From Hyphomicrobiaceae bacterium (GTDB lineage: Bacteria; Pseudomonadota; Alphaproteobacteria; Rhizobiales; Hyphomicrobiaceae), in contig WBUN01000051.1 of NCBI GenBank assembly GCA_008933705.1, forward strand, positions 1-35,586: DNA of 35,586 nucleotides, read 5' to 3'. Positions 1-8,327 of this stretch are shown here, one piece after another (position 1 is the stretch's first letter; every line of letters starts with the position of its first letter). Under the pieces are notes generated by a model, which worked only from the letters and a program-made list of their open reading frames with translations, searched no databases and was not told the DNA's origin. Position numbers and translations under genes: made by a program.

Positions 1-22
1 GTACAGAGGCAATGATCTCAAC

Positions 23-1372
23 TTGCGGTCGGGCAGACTGCGGCCGATGCGCGATCCGGCCATCGGCGAGGACGGCAGCGGCAGTTGGGGCGGACCCCTT
101 GCCAGGGCCGCCGATGACCCTATCCAGGTCGACGAACTGATGCTTGCGTGCTGCAATGCGGCCTACGACATCGCCGTGTTCCACGGCGCGCGCGAGGTGC
201 GGCACGAGCACCTGCTGCACGCGCTGACGCGGGTGCCCGCTGCGGCCGACATCCTCGAGCACACCGGCATCCGCACGGCGCACCTGCGGCGTGAGACGGC
301 GGTGGCGATCGCTTCCGACATGCCGGCCGGCACCGGCGAGGGCCGAGGCGCGCCGCGCACGTCGGCCGAGGTCGCAGAGACGCTGCGCCAAGCCGCCGAG
401 CAGGCATGGGCCCGGCATGCGCCGGCCTCGATTGCCGATCTGCTGCGCGTGCTGCTCGGCGGCGGGCAAGACGCGCCGGCGGCTGCGCTGCTGATGCAGG
501 CCGCCGTGGACGCGCAGGAGCTGGAGCGCTGGCGCGACGATCCTTTCTCGTCATTGCAGCTCGCCTCGCTGGAGACGCAGTCCCGCGGCGGGCAGCCCGG
601 CATCGCAGAAACCATCATGAAGCGCCTCGATGGTCTCGAATCCGCGCTGCAGGCCATGCAGGCCGAGCTTGCGGCGGAGCGCAAGGCGACCGGCGACCTT
701 CTGCGCGAGATGCACGCCGGCATCGGCGCCATGCAGGCCGCGCCTGCGGCCCCCGAGCACATGCAGATGCTCGCCGCGACGCTCGAGAGCAAGCTCGACG
801 AGATGGGCAAGACGGTCGCCGGCGCGGCAGGAACGGACCTGCAAACGCAGGTGGAGGCGTTCGCCTGTCGCCTCTCGCAGTCCGAGAGCAGCCTGCAGCG
901 CCTCACCGACGACAGCGCGCACAACTGGGGCACGGCAACCGAGCGCCTTGGATCGCTTGAGACGGCAATCCAGTCGCAGCTCGCCCAGGCCGACGAGGCC
1001 GGCAAGGCGCACGAGCGCGACCTCACCGAGATCTACGAGGCGCTGGTCAAGCTCGGCACCAACCAGCAGACGCTCGGCAACAACCTCAACACCTGGCGGA
1101 TCGAGAACAGCGGCGACGTCAGCATCGTCAGCAACCGGCTCGCGGAGATCGAGAAGGCGATGCTCGGCACGCTCGGCGGCCTCAGCGCGGAGATGCAGAT
1201 GCTGCGCCGGCAGATCGCGTCATCCGCCGGCATCGGCAGCGGTCTCAAGCGCTGGCTGTACGGCACCGACCGCGTGCTGGCGGCAAGCTGGCGCGAGGAG
1301 ACCGACTCCATGCGCGGCGAGCCACCCCCTGCGGGAGCGGTGTTGGGCAAGGACAACGGCAAGGAGCGCTAG
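23..1372 (+). CDS. Clp-N-domain and coiled-coil protein, 5' end uncertain
   Basis: Residues about 38-155 resemble the Clp N-terminal (Clp-R) repeat domain: the segment with RHEHLLHAL followed by an ILEHTGI-type turn matches the helical repeats that bind substrates or adaptors in ClpA/ClpC. No AAA+ ATPase module follows. The rest (about 190-400) is heptad-rich coiled coil, and there is no membrane segment. The frame is open to the left window edge; position 23 is a TTG, and an ATG at 47 is an alternative, so the true start could also lie outside the window. Clp-N domains without ATPase modules occur as stand-alone proteins, but I do not know a function for this architecture. A role in scaffolding or cell-envelope organisation would be a guess. 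The gene is followed by a repeat-containing gap and a convergent acetyltransferase gene. Confidence 0.7.
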   Translation: MRSGRLRPMRDPAIGEDGSGSWGGPLARAADDPIQVDELMLACCNAAYDIAVFHGAREVRHEHLLHALTRVPAAADILEHTGIRTAHLRRETAVAIASDMPAGTGEGRGAPRTSAEVAETLRQAAEQAWARHAPASIADLLRVLLGGGQDAPAAALLMQAAVDAQELERWRDDPFSSLQLASLETQSRGGQPGIAETIMKRLDGLESALQAMQAELAAERKATGDLLREMHAGIGAMQAAPAAPEHMQMLAATLESKLDEMGKTVAGAAGTDLQTQVEAFACRLSQSESSLQRLTDDSAHNWGTATERLGSLETAIQSQLAQADEAGKAHERDLTEIYEALVKLGTNQQTLGNNLNTWRIENSGDVSIVSNRLAEIEKAMLGTLGGLSAEMQMLRRQIASSAGIGSGLKRWLYGTDRVLAASWREETDSMRGEPPPAGAVLGKDNGKER

Positions 1373-1477
1373 GCCTGATCGGGTGCACCGTCCTCATGTG
1401 GGTGGGGCCGAGTCCTTCCGATTCCGGGCGAAGCGCGCAACGTCGGAACCCGACGGGCCGCAAAGCAGGCCCCGCCC

Positions 1478-1537
1478 TGAGCGCGTCGAAGGGTTGCGGG
1501 GAGGCGCTGTCTTGGCTCCATGGTTCGACGGGGCTCA
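1478..1537. repeat. Intergenic inverted repeat (REP-like)
   Basis: TGAGCGCGTCGAA at 1478-1490 is mirrored by TTCGACGGGGCTCA at 1524-1537, giving a long hairpin with a loop of about 33 nt. It lies between two convergent genes. Similar TGAGC...TCGAA palindromic units are common dispersed intergenic repeats in alphaproteobacteria. The rest of the 1373-1643 gap shows no gene. Confidence 0.5.
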
Positions 1538-1643
1538 CCATGGAGAGATGCGGGAGCATTGCTGGGGCCCAGATATGCTGCTCTCCGCTGAATGGCCGGA
1601 TGACAGTTGAAGGGTCGGCAATCCCGTCTCGCCCGAAACGACG

Positions 1644-2093
1644 CTAACGCCGGTCGCCGCGCTTGGCCGGATCGATCCACTTCTCGATCGAGACGCTGCT
1701 GCCGGCCGCATAGCCGAGCCCGTCGTAGAAGCCGAGCACGCCTTCGTTGTCCGTGCGCACGAGCAGGTTGACCTTCCACACGCCGCGCTCCTTGAGCCAG
1801 GCTTCGGCCGCGGTCACCATGTGCCGGCCGAACCCGCGGCCGCGCAGCGCCGGGTCGACGCCGACGTAGTACATGGTGCCGCGGTGGCCGTCGTGGCCCA
1901 CCATGGCGCTGGCGACGATGATGCCGTCTGCGAGACCCACCAGGACGTCCGAGTTGGGCTTGCCGCGCGCAAAGGCCAGATCCTGCGCCGCGTCGTTCCA
2001 GGGGCGCGTGAGCCCGCACGCCTGCCACAGGGCAAGGACGGCGGCCTCCTCGCCGTCGGCGATGGGGCGGATGGTGAGGGAGTGCTCGGTCAT
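1644..2093 (-). CDS. GNAT-family N-acetyltransferase (YpeA-like)
   Basis: A single GNAT domain fills the protein (149 aa). The acetyl-CoA-binding motif A is visible as VDPALRGRGFGRHMV, with the R/Q-x-x-G-x-G/A pyrophosphate loop, and is followed by NEGVLGFYDGLGY, the usual motif B with the conserved Tyr. The length and the motif order fit the YpeA/RimI-like small acetyltransferases. The substrate cannot be read from the sequence. The ATG at 2093 has an AGG-type ribosome site within CAGGCAGC; another in-frame ATG lies four codons upstream at 2105. It is convergent with the Clp-N protein gene and separated from the next minus-strand gene by about 160 bp, so it is probably its own transcript. 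Confidence 0.85.
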   Translation of the reverse strand: MTEHSLTIRPIADGEEAAVLALWQACGLTRPWNDAAQDLAFARGKPNSDVLVGLADGIIVASAMVGHDGHRGTMYYVGVDPALRGRGFGRHMVTAAEAWLKERGVWKVNLLVRTDNEGVLGFYDGLGYAAGSSVSIEKWIDPAKRGDRR

Positions 2094-2256
2094 GCTGCCT
2101 GTCATACCGGGGCTCGTCGCCAGTATCCAGCCATCGACACGCGCTGGCGCTCTCTATGCGCTCCGCACGCTTTGCCGCTCCTTACGGGAGTGCAAGGGAC
2201 GAGCCGGATGAGCGGGGCCGGGGTGTTCGGGATGGCAACGGCGCAGCAGCGGCCTT

Positions 2257-3687
2257 TCACACCACCTTGCCGGGATTGAGGATGCCCTTGGGGTCGAGGG
2301 CGGCCTTGATGCGGCGCATCAGGTCCATCTGCACCTCGCCCTTCACACGCGCCAGCTCCGCGCGCTTCATGAAGCCGATGCCGTGCTCGGCCGAGATCGA
2401 GCCGCCGTAGGCGACGACGATGTCGTGCACGGCGCGCACGATGGTGTCCCAATGCGCCAGGAATGCCTCCTTCGCCATGCCGACGGGCTGGGCGATGTTG
2501 TAGTGCACGTTGCCGTCGCCGAAGTGGCCGAGCGGCAGCGGCCGGGCGCCGGGGCAGATGCGCTCGACGGCGGCGTTGGCCTCGGCGATGAAGGCCGGGA
2601 TCTTGGAGATCGGCACCGATACGTCGTTCTTGATGTTGCCGCCCTCGGGCTTCTGCGCCTCGGAGATGGATTCGCGCAGACGCCAGAAATCGCGCGCCTG
2701 GGTCAGCGAGCCGGCGAGCACTGCATCGAGGATGAGCCCTTGTTCCGTCGCCGTCTCGAGTGCGCCGGTCAGCAGCCCCTCCGCCGAGCCGTCGGCCTTC
2801 AGCGCCGAGGTTTCGATCAGAACGTACCAGGGATGGCGCGCAGAGAAGGGATCGCGCGCGTTCGGCACGTGCTTCAGCACGAAGTCGAGCACGATGCGCG
2901 GCATGAACTCGAAGGCGGTGAGGCTGGTGCCGGCCGTCTCCTGCGCGAGGCTGAAGAGGGAGAGCGCGGCGCCGATGTCGGGGAGGGCGAGCAAGGCGGT
3001 GGCCTTCTCGACAGGCCTCGGAAAGAGCTTGAGGACGGCCGCCGTGATGATGCCGAGCGTGCCTTCCGAGCCGATGAAGAGATCCTTCAAGTCGTACCCG
3101 GTGTTGTCCTTCTTCAGCGCATTGAGGCCGTTCCAGATGCGGCCGTCGGCCAGCACCACCTCCAGGCCCAGCACGAGCTGGCGCGCATTGCCGTAGGCCA
3201 GCACGCCGACGCCGCCGGCGTTGGTGCCGAGGTTGCCGCCGATCTGGCAGGTGCCTTCGGAGGGAAGGCTAAGGGGGAAGAAGCGGTTGGCTGCCTCGGC
3301 GGCGGCCTGCGCCTCGGCCAGCGTAAGGCCGCTCTCGACCGTCATGGTGTAGCCGATGGCATCGACGTTGCGCACGCGCTTGAGACGGCCGACCGAGAGC
3401 AGGATCTCGCCGTTCATGGGCATCTGGCCGCCGACGAGGCCGGTGTTGCCGGCCTGCGGCACGACGGGAATGGCATGCGCGTGCGCAAGCGCCAGGATTT
3501 TCGACACCTCCTCGGCGGAGCCCGGCCGCAGCACCACGCCGGCGCGGCCCTCGTACATGTCGCGCCACTCGCGCAGGTAGGGGAGCTGCTGGTCGGGGTC
3601 GGTGAGCGCGTGTGCCGGGCCGACGATGGCGCGCAATCGCTCGATCAGCGCAGGGGTGAGACTGGTCGGAGAGGGGGGGTCGCTCAT
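2257..3687 (-). CDS. FAD-linked oxidase, D-2-hydroxyacid dehydrogenase type
   Basis: A 476-aa flavoprotein of the GlcD/D-lactate dehydrogenase/D-2-hydroxyglutarate dehydrogenase family (VAO fold). The N-terminal FAD domain has PQAGNTGLVGGQ, the pyrophosphate-binding loop, and GGNLGTNAGG; the C-terminal half carries HFGDGNVHYN and SAEHGIG, which hold the metal and substrate-binding residues in D-2-hydroxyglutarate and D-lactate dehydrogenases. It would oxidise a D-2-hydroxy acid to the 2-oxo acid and pass electrons to a quinone, cytochrome or ETF. Which acid cannot be decided here. Its ATG overlaps the stop of the upstream Sua5-type gene (ATGA), so the two are co-transcribed and probably translationally coupled. 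There is no signal peptide. Confidence 0.9.
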   Translation of the reverse strand: MSDPPSPTSLTPALIERLRAIVGPAHALTDPDQQLPYLREWRDMYEGRAGVVLRPGSAEEVSKILALAHAHAIPVVPQAGNTGLVGGQMPMNGEILLSVGRLKRVRNVDAIGYTMTVESGLTLAEAQAAAEAANRFFPLSLPSEGTCQIGGNLGTNAGGVGVLAYGNARQLVLGLEVVLADGRIWNGLNALKKDNTGYDLKDLFIGSEGTLGIITAAVLKLFPRPVEKATALLALPDIGAALSLFSLAQETAGTSLTAFEFMPRIVLDFVLKHVPNARDPFSARHPWYVLIETSALKADGSAEGLLTGALETATEQGLILDAVLAGSLTQARDFWRLRESISEAQKPEGGNIKNDVSVPISKIPAFIAEANAAVERICPGARPLPLGHFGDGNVHYNIAQPVGMAKEAFLAHWDTIVRAVHDIVVAYGGSISAEHGIGFMKRAELARVKGEVQMDLMRRIKAALDPKGILNPGKVV

Positions 3688-4640
3688 AAGTTCCTCGCGG
3701 CGCGCCGCAGGCGGTCGTTGATGGCTTCGCCGAGGCCGGTGTCGGGTATCGGCATGACGGCGATGGCCGTGGCACCTGCGGCATCGAGCGTGCGCAGGGC
3801 CGAGAACAGGTTGGCCGCGGCCTCGACGAGATCGCCGCCGGGGCTGAGGTTGACCATCGGGCCCGCGTGATGCGGCACCTGGGCACCGAATGCGAGCAGC
3901 GCCTCGCCGGGCACTGCCCCGCGTGCATCGAGCCTGATCCTTGTTGCCGGCGCGTAGTGGCGTGCGAGCATGCCGGGCGAGGCGGGGCGCGAGGTCTCCT
4001 CGCCGCCCGCAATCTCCACCCGCCCGCCGGCGACCCGGGCGATGTCGGCGCGCGTGACGCCGCCGGGACGCAGGATGACCGGCGTGCCTCCGGTCGCATC
4101 CACCACGGTCGATTCGAGGCCGACGGGCGTCGCCCCGCCATCGAGGATGAGCGCGACCTTGTCGCCGAGGTCGGCGTCCACGTGCTGGGCGGTGGTGGGG
4201 CTCACATGGCCCGAGCGGTTGGCGCTCGGGCCGGCGATGGGCAGATCGGCGGCCTGCAGCAGAGCGCGCGCGATCGGATGCGCCGGCACGCGCACGGCGA
4301 TGGTGTCGAGGCCGGCAGTGGCGAGATCGGCGATGGGGCAATCCGGCTGCTTTACCAGCACCAGGCTCAGCGGCCCGGGCCAGAATGCAGCGGCCAGCCG
4401 CCGGGCGAGCGGCGTGAGGTGGGCCAGCCTGGATGCTGCGCCGGCATCGGCCACGTGCACGATCAGCGGATTGAACGAAGGCCGCCCCTTGGCCGCGAAG
4501 ATGGCTGCCACTGCCCGGCCGTTGGTGGCGTCGCCGCCGAGGCCGTAGACCGTCTCGGTCGGGAATGCCACCAGCCCGCCGTCGCGCAGGATGGCGGCTG
4601 CGTCATGGATCGTCTCGGGGGTCGCCTTCACAATGGTCAT
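3684..4640 (-). CDS. tsaC: L-threonylcarbamoyladenylate synthase (Sua5/YwlC type)
   Basis: Makes threonylcarbamoyl-AMP from threonine, bicarbonate and ATP, the first step of the t6A37 modification of ANN-decoding tRNAs. The YrdC/TsaC domain occupies about residues 1-200, with FPTETVYGLGGDA, the KGRPSFNPL substrate loop and the GPSANRSG motif. A C-terminal SUA5 domain (about 210-318) follows, with SPGMLARHYAP in the linker, so this is the long (318 aa) Sua5/YwlC form rather than short TsaC. The start at 4640 follows AGGGACACC; an open extension upstream to 4694 lacks family similarity. It shares a 4-nt overlap with the FAD oxidase gene downstream. Confidence 0.93.
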   Translation of the reverse strand: MTIVKATPETIHDAAAILRDGGLVAFPTETVYGLGGDATNGRAVAAIFAAKGRPSFNPLIVHVADAGAASRLAHLTPLARRLAAAFWPGPLSLVLVKQPDCPIADLATAGLDTIAVRVPAHPIARALLQAADLPIAGPSANRSGHVSPTTAQHVDADLGDKVALILDGGATPVGLESTVVDATGGTPVILRPGGVTRADIARVAGGRVEIAGGEETSRPASPGMLARHYAPATRIRLDARGAVPGEALLAFGAQVPHHAGPMVNLSPGGDLVEAAANLFSALRTLDAAGATAIAVMPIPDTGLGEAINDRLRRAARNL

Positions 4641-4756
4641 GGTGTCCCTACGTCTGCCACGAACATGGGGCGGGGGGCCAGCCCTCGCGGACAAAGGGCG
4701 GATGCGAGGCTATGATCGGCGCGACCTGCCGCCCACCTCACTTCGGACAGACGCCC

Positions 4757-5479
4757 ATGATCGCCTTCAAGACCATTCGCGCCCGTGCCGCCAAGCGAAA
4801 GGGCGGGGAAGCGGCCCTCCAGTCCCTGCTGCCGAAGCCGCCGGCCGCCAAGGCTCTGGCCCGCCTCACCGATGACCGCGTGCTGGCCGAGATGGCCAGG
4901 TGCATCTTCTCGGCCGGCTTCGTGTGGAGCGTCATCGAGAAGAAGTGGCCGGGCTTCGAGGAGGCGTTCCTCGGCTTCGACCCGAAGCGCCTCATGTTCC
5001 AGCCCGACGAGTTCTTGGAGGGCCTGCACGGCGATGCGCGCATCGTGCGCAACCCCCAGAAGATCAAGGCTGTGCGCGACAACGCCCGCTTCGTTGCCGA
5101 CATCGCCCGCGAGCACGGCAGCTTCGGCAAGTTCCTGGCGCAGTGGCCCGCCAGCGATCAGATCGGTCTGCTCGAGGTGCTGGGCAAGCGCGGCGCGCGC
5201 CTCGGCGGGCGGACGGGGCAGTACTTCCTCCGCTTCATCGGCAAGGACGGCTTTGTCACGTCGACCGACGTGATCGCCTGCCTGCGCGACGCCGGCCTCG
5301 ATATCTCGGGGGAGGCAACGTCCAAGAAGGACCTGCGCAAGATCCAGGACCAGTTCAACGCCTGGGCCGAGGAGACCGGGCTTGCCTATATCCATTTGTC
5401 GCGCATCTGTGCCATGTCGATCGGCGAGAACTACGACGCCGAGACGCTGCGCAGCCGCGGCGGTCGCATGGAAGAATAG
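4757..5479 (+). CDS. DNA-3-methyladenine glycosylase I (Tag)-like protein
   Basis: A 240-aa protein whose central part (about 45-205) reads like the Tag family of base-excision glycosylases. It has EMARCIFSAGFVWSVIEKKW, an F-x-x-F-D-P segment, RIVRNPQKIKAVRDNA, WP and a LGG-x-TG-x-x-FLR-x-x-GKD block followed by DV, which is the helix-hairpin-helix and pocket region of Tag. Members excise 3-methyladenine from alkylated DNA. The N-terminal 40 residues (basic, RARAAKRK) and the last 30 residues are extra compared with E. coli Tag, and the zinc-binding Cys/His pattern of E. coli Tag is not evident, so activity on 3-methyladenine is only inferred. The ATG at 4757 was chosen because family similarity begins soon after; the frame is open further upstream. 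Confidence 0.75.
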   Translation: MIAFKTIRARAAKRKGGEAALQSLLPKPPAAKALARLTDDRVLAEMARCIFSAGFVWSVIEKKWPGFEEAFLGFDPKRLMFQPDEFLEGLHGDARIVRNPQKIKAVRDNARFVADIAREHGSFGKFLAQWPASDQIGLLEVLGKRGARLGGRTGQYFLRFIGKDGFVTSTDVIACLRDAGLDISGEATSKKDLRKIQDQFNAWAEETGLAYIHLSRICAMSIGENYDAETLRSRGGRMEE

Positions 5480-5595
5480 GGCAGAGACGAATAGGACGCT
5501 TCCGGGCAGGCGGCTTTCGGCCTAAGCTGCCGTAAACGTCAAGTCGGGAACGTGCCGGGAAGGAAGCCCGGAAAACGCCAAGGAGCAGACGAACC

Positions 5596-7377
5596 ATGGC
5601 CTATCAGGCTCCAGTAGACGATATCATGCACGCGCTGAAGACGGCGGCGGGGCTCGACAGCCTCGTTGCGCAGGGCGTGCTCGACGGGGTCGACGAGGAC
5701 ACCATCCGTGCGGTGATCGAGGAGGCGGGCAAGTTCGGCGCGGAGGTGCTCGAGCCCCTGAGCACGCCCGGCGACCGCACCGGCTCCAAGCTAGTGGACG
5801 GCAAGGTGGTGACGCCGCCCGGGTGGAAGGAGGCCTACAAGCAGTTCTCCGAGGGCGGATGGGGCGCGCTGCCGTGCCCGACCGAGTTCGGCGGGCAGAA
5901 CCTGCCGCAGGTGGTGGCGACGGCGGCGGGCGAGATCTGGAACGCGGCGAACCTTTCATTCGGCCTGTGCCCGCTCCTGACGCAGGGCGCCATCGACGCG
6001 CTCGAGGCGCAGGGCAGCGAGGAGCTCAAGCGCACCTATCTCCCGAAGATGGTGACCGGCGAGTGGACCGGCACCATGAACCTGACCGAGCCGCATGCGG
6101 GCTCGGATCTCGGCGTCCTCAAGGCGCGGGCCGAGCGGAAGGCGGACGGCACCTATCGCATCTTCGGCACCAAGATCTTCATCACCTACGGCGACCACGA
6201 GATGACCGACAACATCGTGCATCTCGTGCTTGCGCGCCTGCCCGATGCGCCCCCCGGCACGCGCGGCATCTCGCTGTTCGTGGTGCCGAAATACCTCGTC
6301 AACAAGGACGGCTCGCTCGGCGCGCGCAACGACGTCGTCTGCGCTGGCCTCGAGCACAAGCTCGGCATCCACGCGAGCCCGACCTGCGTGATGAAGTACG
6401 GCGAGAAGGACGGCGCCATCGGCTGGCTCGTCGGCGAGGAGAACCGCGGCCTCAACGTCATGTTCATCATGATGAACGCGGCGCGGCTCGCCGTCGGCGT
6501 GCAGGGCGTGGCGGTGGCCGAGCGGGCGACGCAGCGGGCGATCGCCTACGCCAAGGAGCGCCGGCAGGGTCGCACCGCCGCGAGCAAGGGCGCGGAGATG
6601 GCACCGATCATCGAGCACGCCGACATCCGCCGCAATCTGATGACCATGCGGGCGCTGACGCAGGCCGCGCGCGCCATCTGCCTCGTCACGGCGCGCGAGA
6701 CCGACGTGTCGCGCCGCGCCAAGGATGCGGGACAGCGGGCGGCGGCGGCCAACCGCGTGGCGCTGCTGACACCGATCGCGAAGGCCTTCTCCACCGACAT
6801 CGGCTGCGAGGTCGCCTCCATCGGCATTCAGGTGCACGGCGGCATGGGCTTCATCGAGGAGACGGGGGCGGCGCAGATCTATCGCGATGCACGCATCCTG
6901 CCGATCTACGAGGGCACCAACGGCATCCAGGCCATCGACCTCGTCACGCGCAAGCTTCCACTGGAAGGCGGCAAGGTGGTGGAGGGCTACATCGCCGAGC
7001 TGAAGCAGACGGTGGACGAGGTGCGCGCCTCCAACCGGCCCGAGTTCGGCCGCATGGCCGAGCGTCTCGGCGAGACCGTTGCCGCGCTGGCGGAGGCGTC
7101 GCGCTGGATCGGCGGTGCGCTGATGAAGAATCCGGACGCCGCGCTGGCGGGGGCCGCTCCCTATCTGCGGCTGTTCGGGCTGGCCGCCGGCGGCGTCTAC
7201 CTGGCCAGGGGTGCCCTGGCCGCCGTGCGCAACGGGTCGGGTGCCCAGATGCAGCCCATCGCCCTTGCGCGCTTCTTCGCCGAGAACCTGGCAACCGCTG
7301 CGACCGGATTGAAGGAGACGGTCATTGGGGGTGCCGACTCGACGCTCGCACTGGGGCCCGACGCGCTGTCGGCGTGA
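5596..7377 (+). CDS. Acyl-CoA dehydrogenase (593 aa, extended C-terminal domain)
   Basis: An FAD-dependent enzyme that introduces the trans-2,3 double bond in acyl-CoA. It has the N-terminal helical domain, the FAD/substrate motif TMNLTEPHAGSDLG, and the C-terminal helical domain with QVHGGMGFIEE and IYEGTNGIQ, where Glu439 corresponds to the catalytic base of the family. About 130 residues follow the core, as in the approximately 600-aa subfamily with an acetyl-CoA-dehydrogenase-like C-terminal domain, which includes DmdC-type 3-methylmercaptopropionyl-CoA dehydrogenases. The acyl substrate is therefore uncertain. AAGGAG lies 11 nt before the ATG. A crotonase gene follows after two hairpins, so the pair suits consecutive beta-oxidation steps. 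Confidence 0.92.
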   Translation: MAYQAPVDDIMHALKTAAGLDSLVAQGVLDGVDEDTIRAVIEEAGKFGAEVLEPLSTPGDRTGSKLVDGKVVTPPGWKEAYKQFSEGGWGALPCPTEFGGQNLPQVVATAAGEIWNAANLSFGLCPLLTQGAIDALEAQGSEELKRTYLPKMVTGEWTGTMNLTEPHAGSDLGVLKARAERKADGTYRIFGTKIFITYGDHEMTDNIVHLVLARLPDAPPGTRGISLFVVPKYLVNKDGSLGARNDVVCAGLEHKLGIHASPTCVMKYGEKDGAIGWLVGEENRGLNVMFIMMNAARLAVGVQGVAVAERATQRAIAYAKERRQGRTAASKGAEMAPIIEHADIRRNLMTMRALTQAARAICLVTARETDVSRRAKDAGQRAAAANRVALLTPIAKAFSTDIGCEVASIGIQVHGGMGFIEETGAAQIYRDARILPIYEGTNGIQAIDLVTRKLPLEGGKVVEGYIAELKQTVDEVRASNRPEFGRMAERLGETVAALAEASRWIGGALMKNPDAALAGAAPYLRLFGLAAGGVYLARGALAAVRNGSGAQMQPIALARFFAENLATAATGLKETVIGGADSTLALGPDALSA

Positions 7378-7379
7378 CA

Positions 7380-7396
7380 GGCGCTTTGTAAGCGCC
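7380..7396 (+). terminator. Hairpin after the acyl-CoA dehydrogenase gene
   Basis: GGCGCT-TTGTA-AGCGCC forms a perfect 6-bp stem starting 3 nt after the stop codon. There is no U-run, so it may attenuate or stabilise a 3' end rather than act as a full intrinsic terminator. Confidence 0.4.
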
Positions 7397-7412
7397 AGGG
7401 TGTCACAGGAGG

Positions 7413-7440
7413 CGTCGCTCCGGCTTTCGCCGGGATGACG
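7413..7440. repeat. REP-like palindrome
   Basis: CGTC-gct-CCGGC-tttc-GCCGG-gat-GACG is an interrupted palindrome. Its form (CCGGCTTTCGCCGGGATGAC) is that of the dispersed intergenic palindromes often seen in Hyphomicrobiales. It ends 45 bp before the crotonase start. Confidence 0.55.
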
Positions 7441-7485
7441 TTCGCCGGCCGCGTGCGGAACCAACAAACTTGGTGAGGAGAAACG

Positions 7486-8295
7486 ATGACCCAGGAAATC
7501 GAGATCAAGGTCGAGGGCGGCGTGCAGGTGATCCGCTTCCTGCGGGCCGACAAGAAGAACGCGTTCACGGGGCCGATGTACAACGCCATGTCGGAGGCGC
7601 TGGACGGGGCCGAGCGCAACGACGCGATCGGCGTCACCATGTTCATCGGCTCGGGCGGCGTGTTCTCCGCCGGCAATGACATCAATGACTTCATGCGCCG
7701 CGCGCAGGCGGGCGCGACAAGCCCCGAGGCGGCCAAGGGCATCCCCGCGCCGTCGCTCGATTTCATCCGGCGACTGCCGAAGGCGACGAAGCCCATGGTC
7801 GCCGCCGTCGACGGCCTCGCCATCGGCGTCGGCACCACCATGCTGCTGCACTGCGATCTCGTGTACGCCACGCCGGCGGCGAGCCTGCGCACGCCGTTCC
7901 TGGATCTCGGACTGGTGCCGGAGGCGGGCTCGAGCCTGCTCGGACCGGAGCGCATGGGCCATGCGCGCGCCTTCGAGCTGCTGATCCTGGGCGAGCCCTT
8001 CAGCGCCGAGCGGGCGCTGCAGGCCGGCATCGTCAATGCCGTGGTGCCGGCGGACCAGCTCGAGGCCACGGCCCTGAAGGCTGCCAAGCGGCTTGCCGCC
8101 AAGCCGCGCGAGGCGCTCTTGACGGCGCGCCGGCTGATGCGCCAGGACCCCGGCCGCATCGCGGCGATGATCGACGCGGAGTCAAAGGCTTATCAGACGC
8201 TGATGCGCTCGCCCGAGGCCAAAGAGGCGTTCACGGCCTTTCTCGAGAAGCGTCCGCCGGATTTCGCCAAGGCACGCCGGCAAGCGAAAGGCTGA
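7486..8295 (+). CDS. Enoyl-CoA hydratase/isomerase family protein (crotonase)
   Basis: A 269-aa crotonase-fold enzyme. The oxyanion-hole segments are visible: FSAGNDINDF near residue 65 and DGLAIGVGTTMLLHCDL near 109, followed by PFLDLGLVPEAGSS with one active-site Glu. The first of the two catalytic glutamates of classical hydratases is not obvious, so it could be an isomerase or another crotonase rather than a true enoyl-CoA hydratase. GAGGAG sits 6-11 nt before the ATG. Its neighbour upstream is an acyl-CoA dehydrogenase, which would produce its substrate in fatty-acid or branched-acyl degradation. Confidence 0.9.
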   Translation: MTQEIEIKVEGGVQVIRFLRADKKNAFTGPMYNAMSEALDGAERNDAIGVTMFIGSGGVFSAGNDINDFMRRAQAGATSPEAAKGIPAPSLDFIRRLPKATKPMVAAVDGLAIGVGTTMLLHCDLVYATPAASLRTPFLDLGLVPEAGSSLLGPERMGHARAFELLILGEPFSAERALQAGIVNAVVPADQLEATALKAAKRLAAKPREALLTARRLMRQDPGRIAAMIDAESKAYQTLMRSPEAKEAFTAFLEKRPPDFAKARRQAKG

Positions 8296-8327
8296 TGTTC
8301 GCCCAAAATCCGGGGTAGGCTGGCCGC

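Noticed and set aside
5956-7962. 668-codon minus-strand open frame
   Set aside because: Antisense to the acyl-CoA dehydrogenase and crotonase genes, with no motifs of its own.
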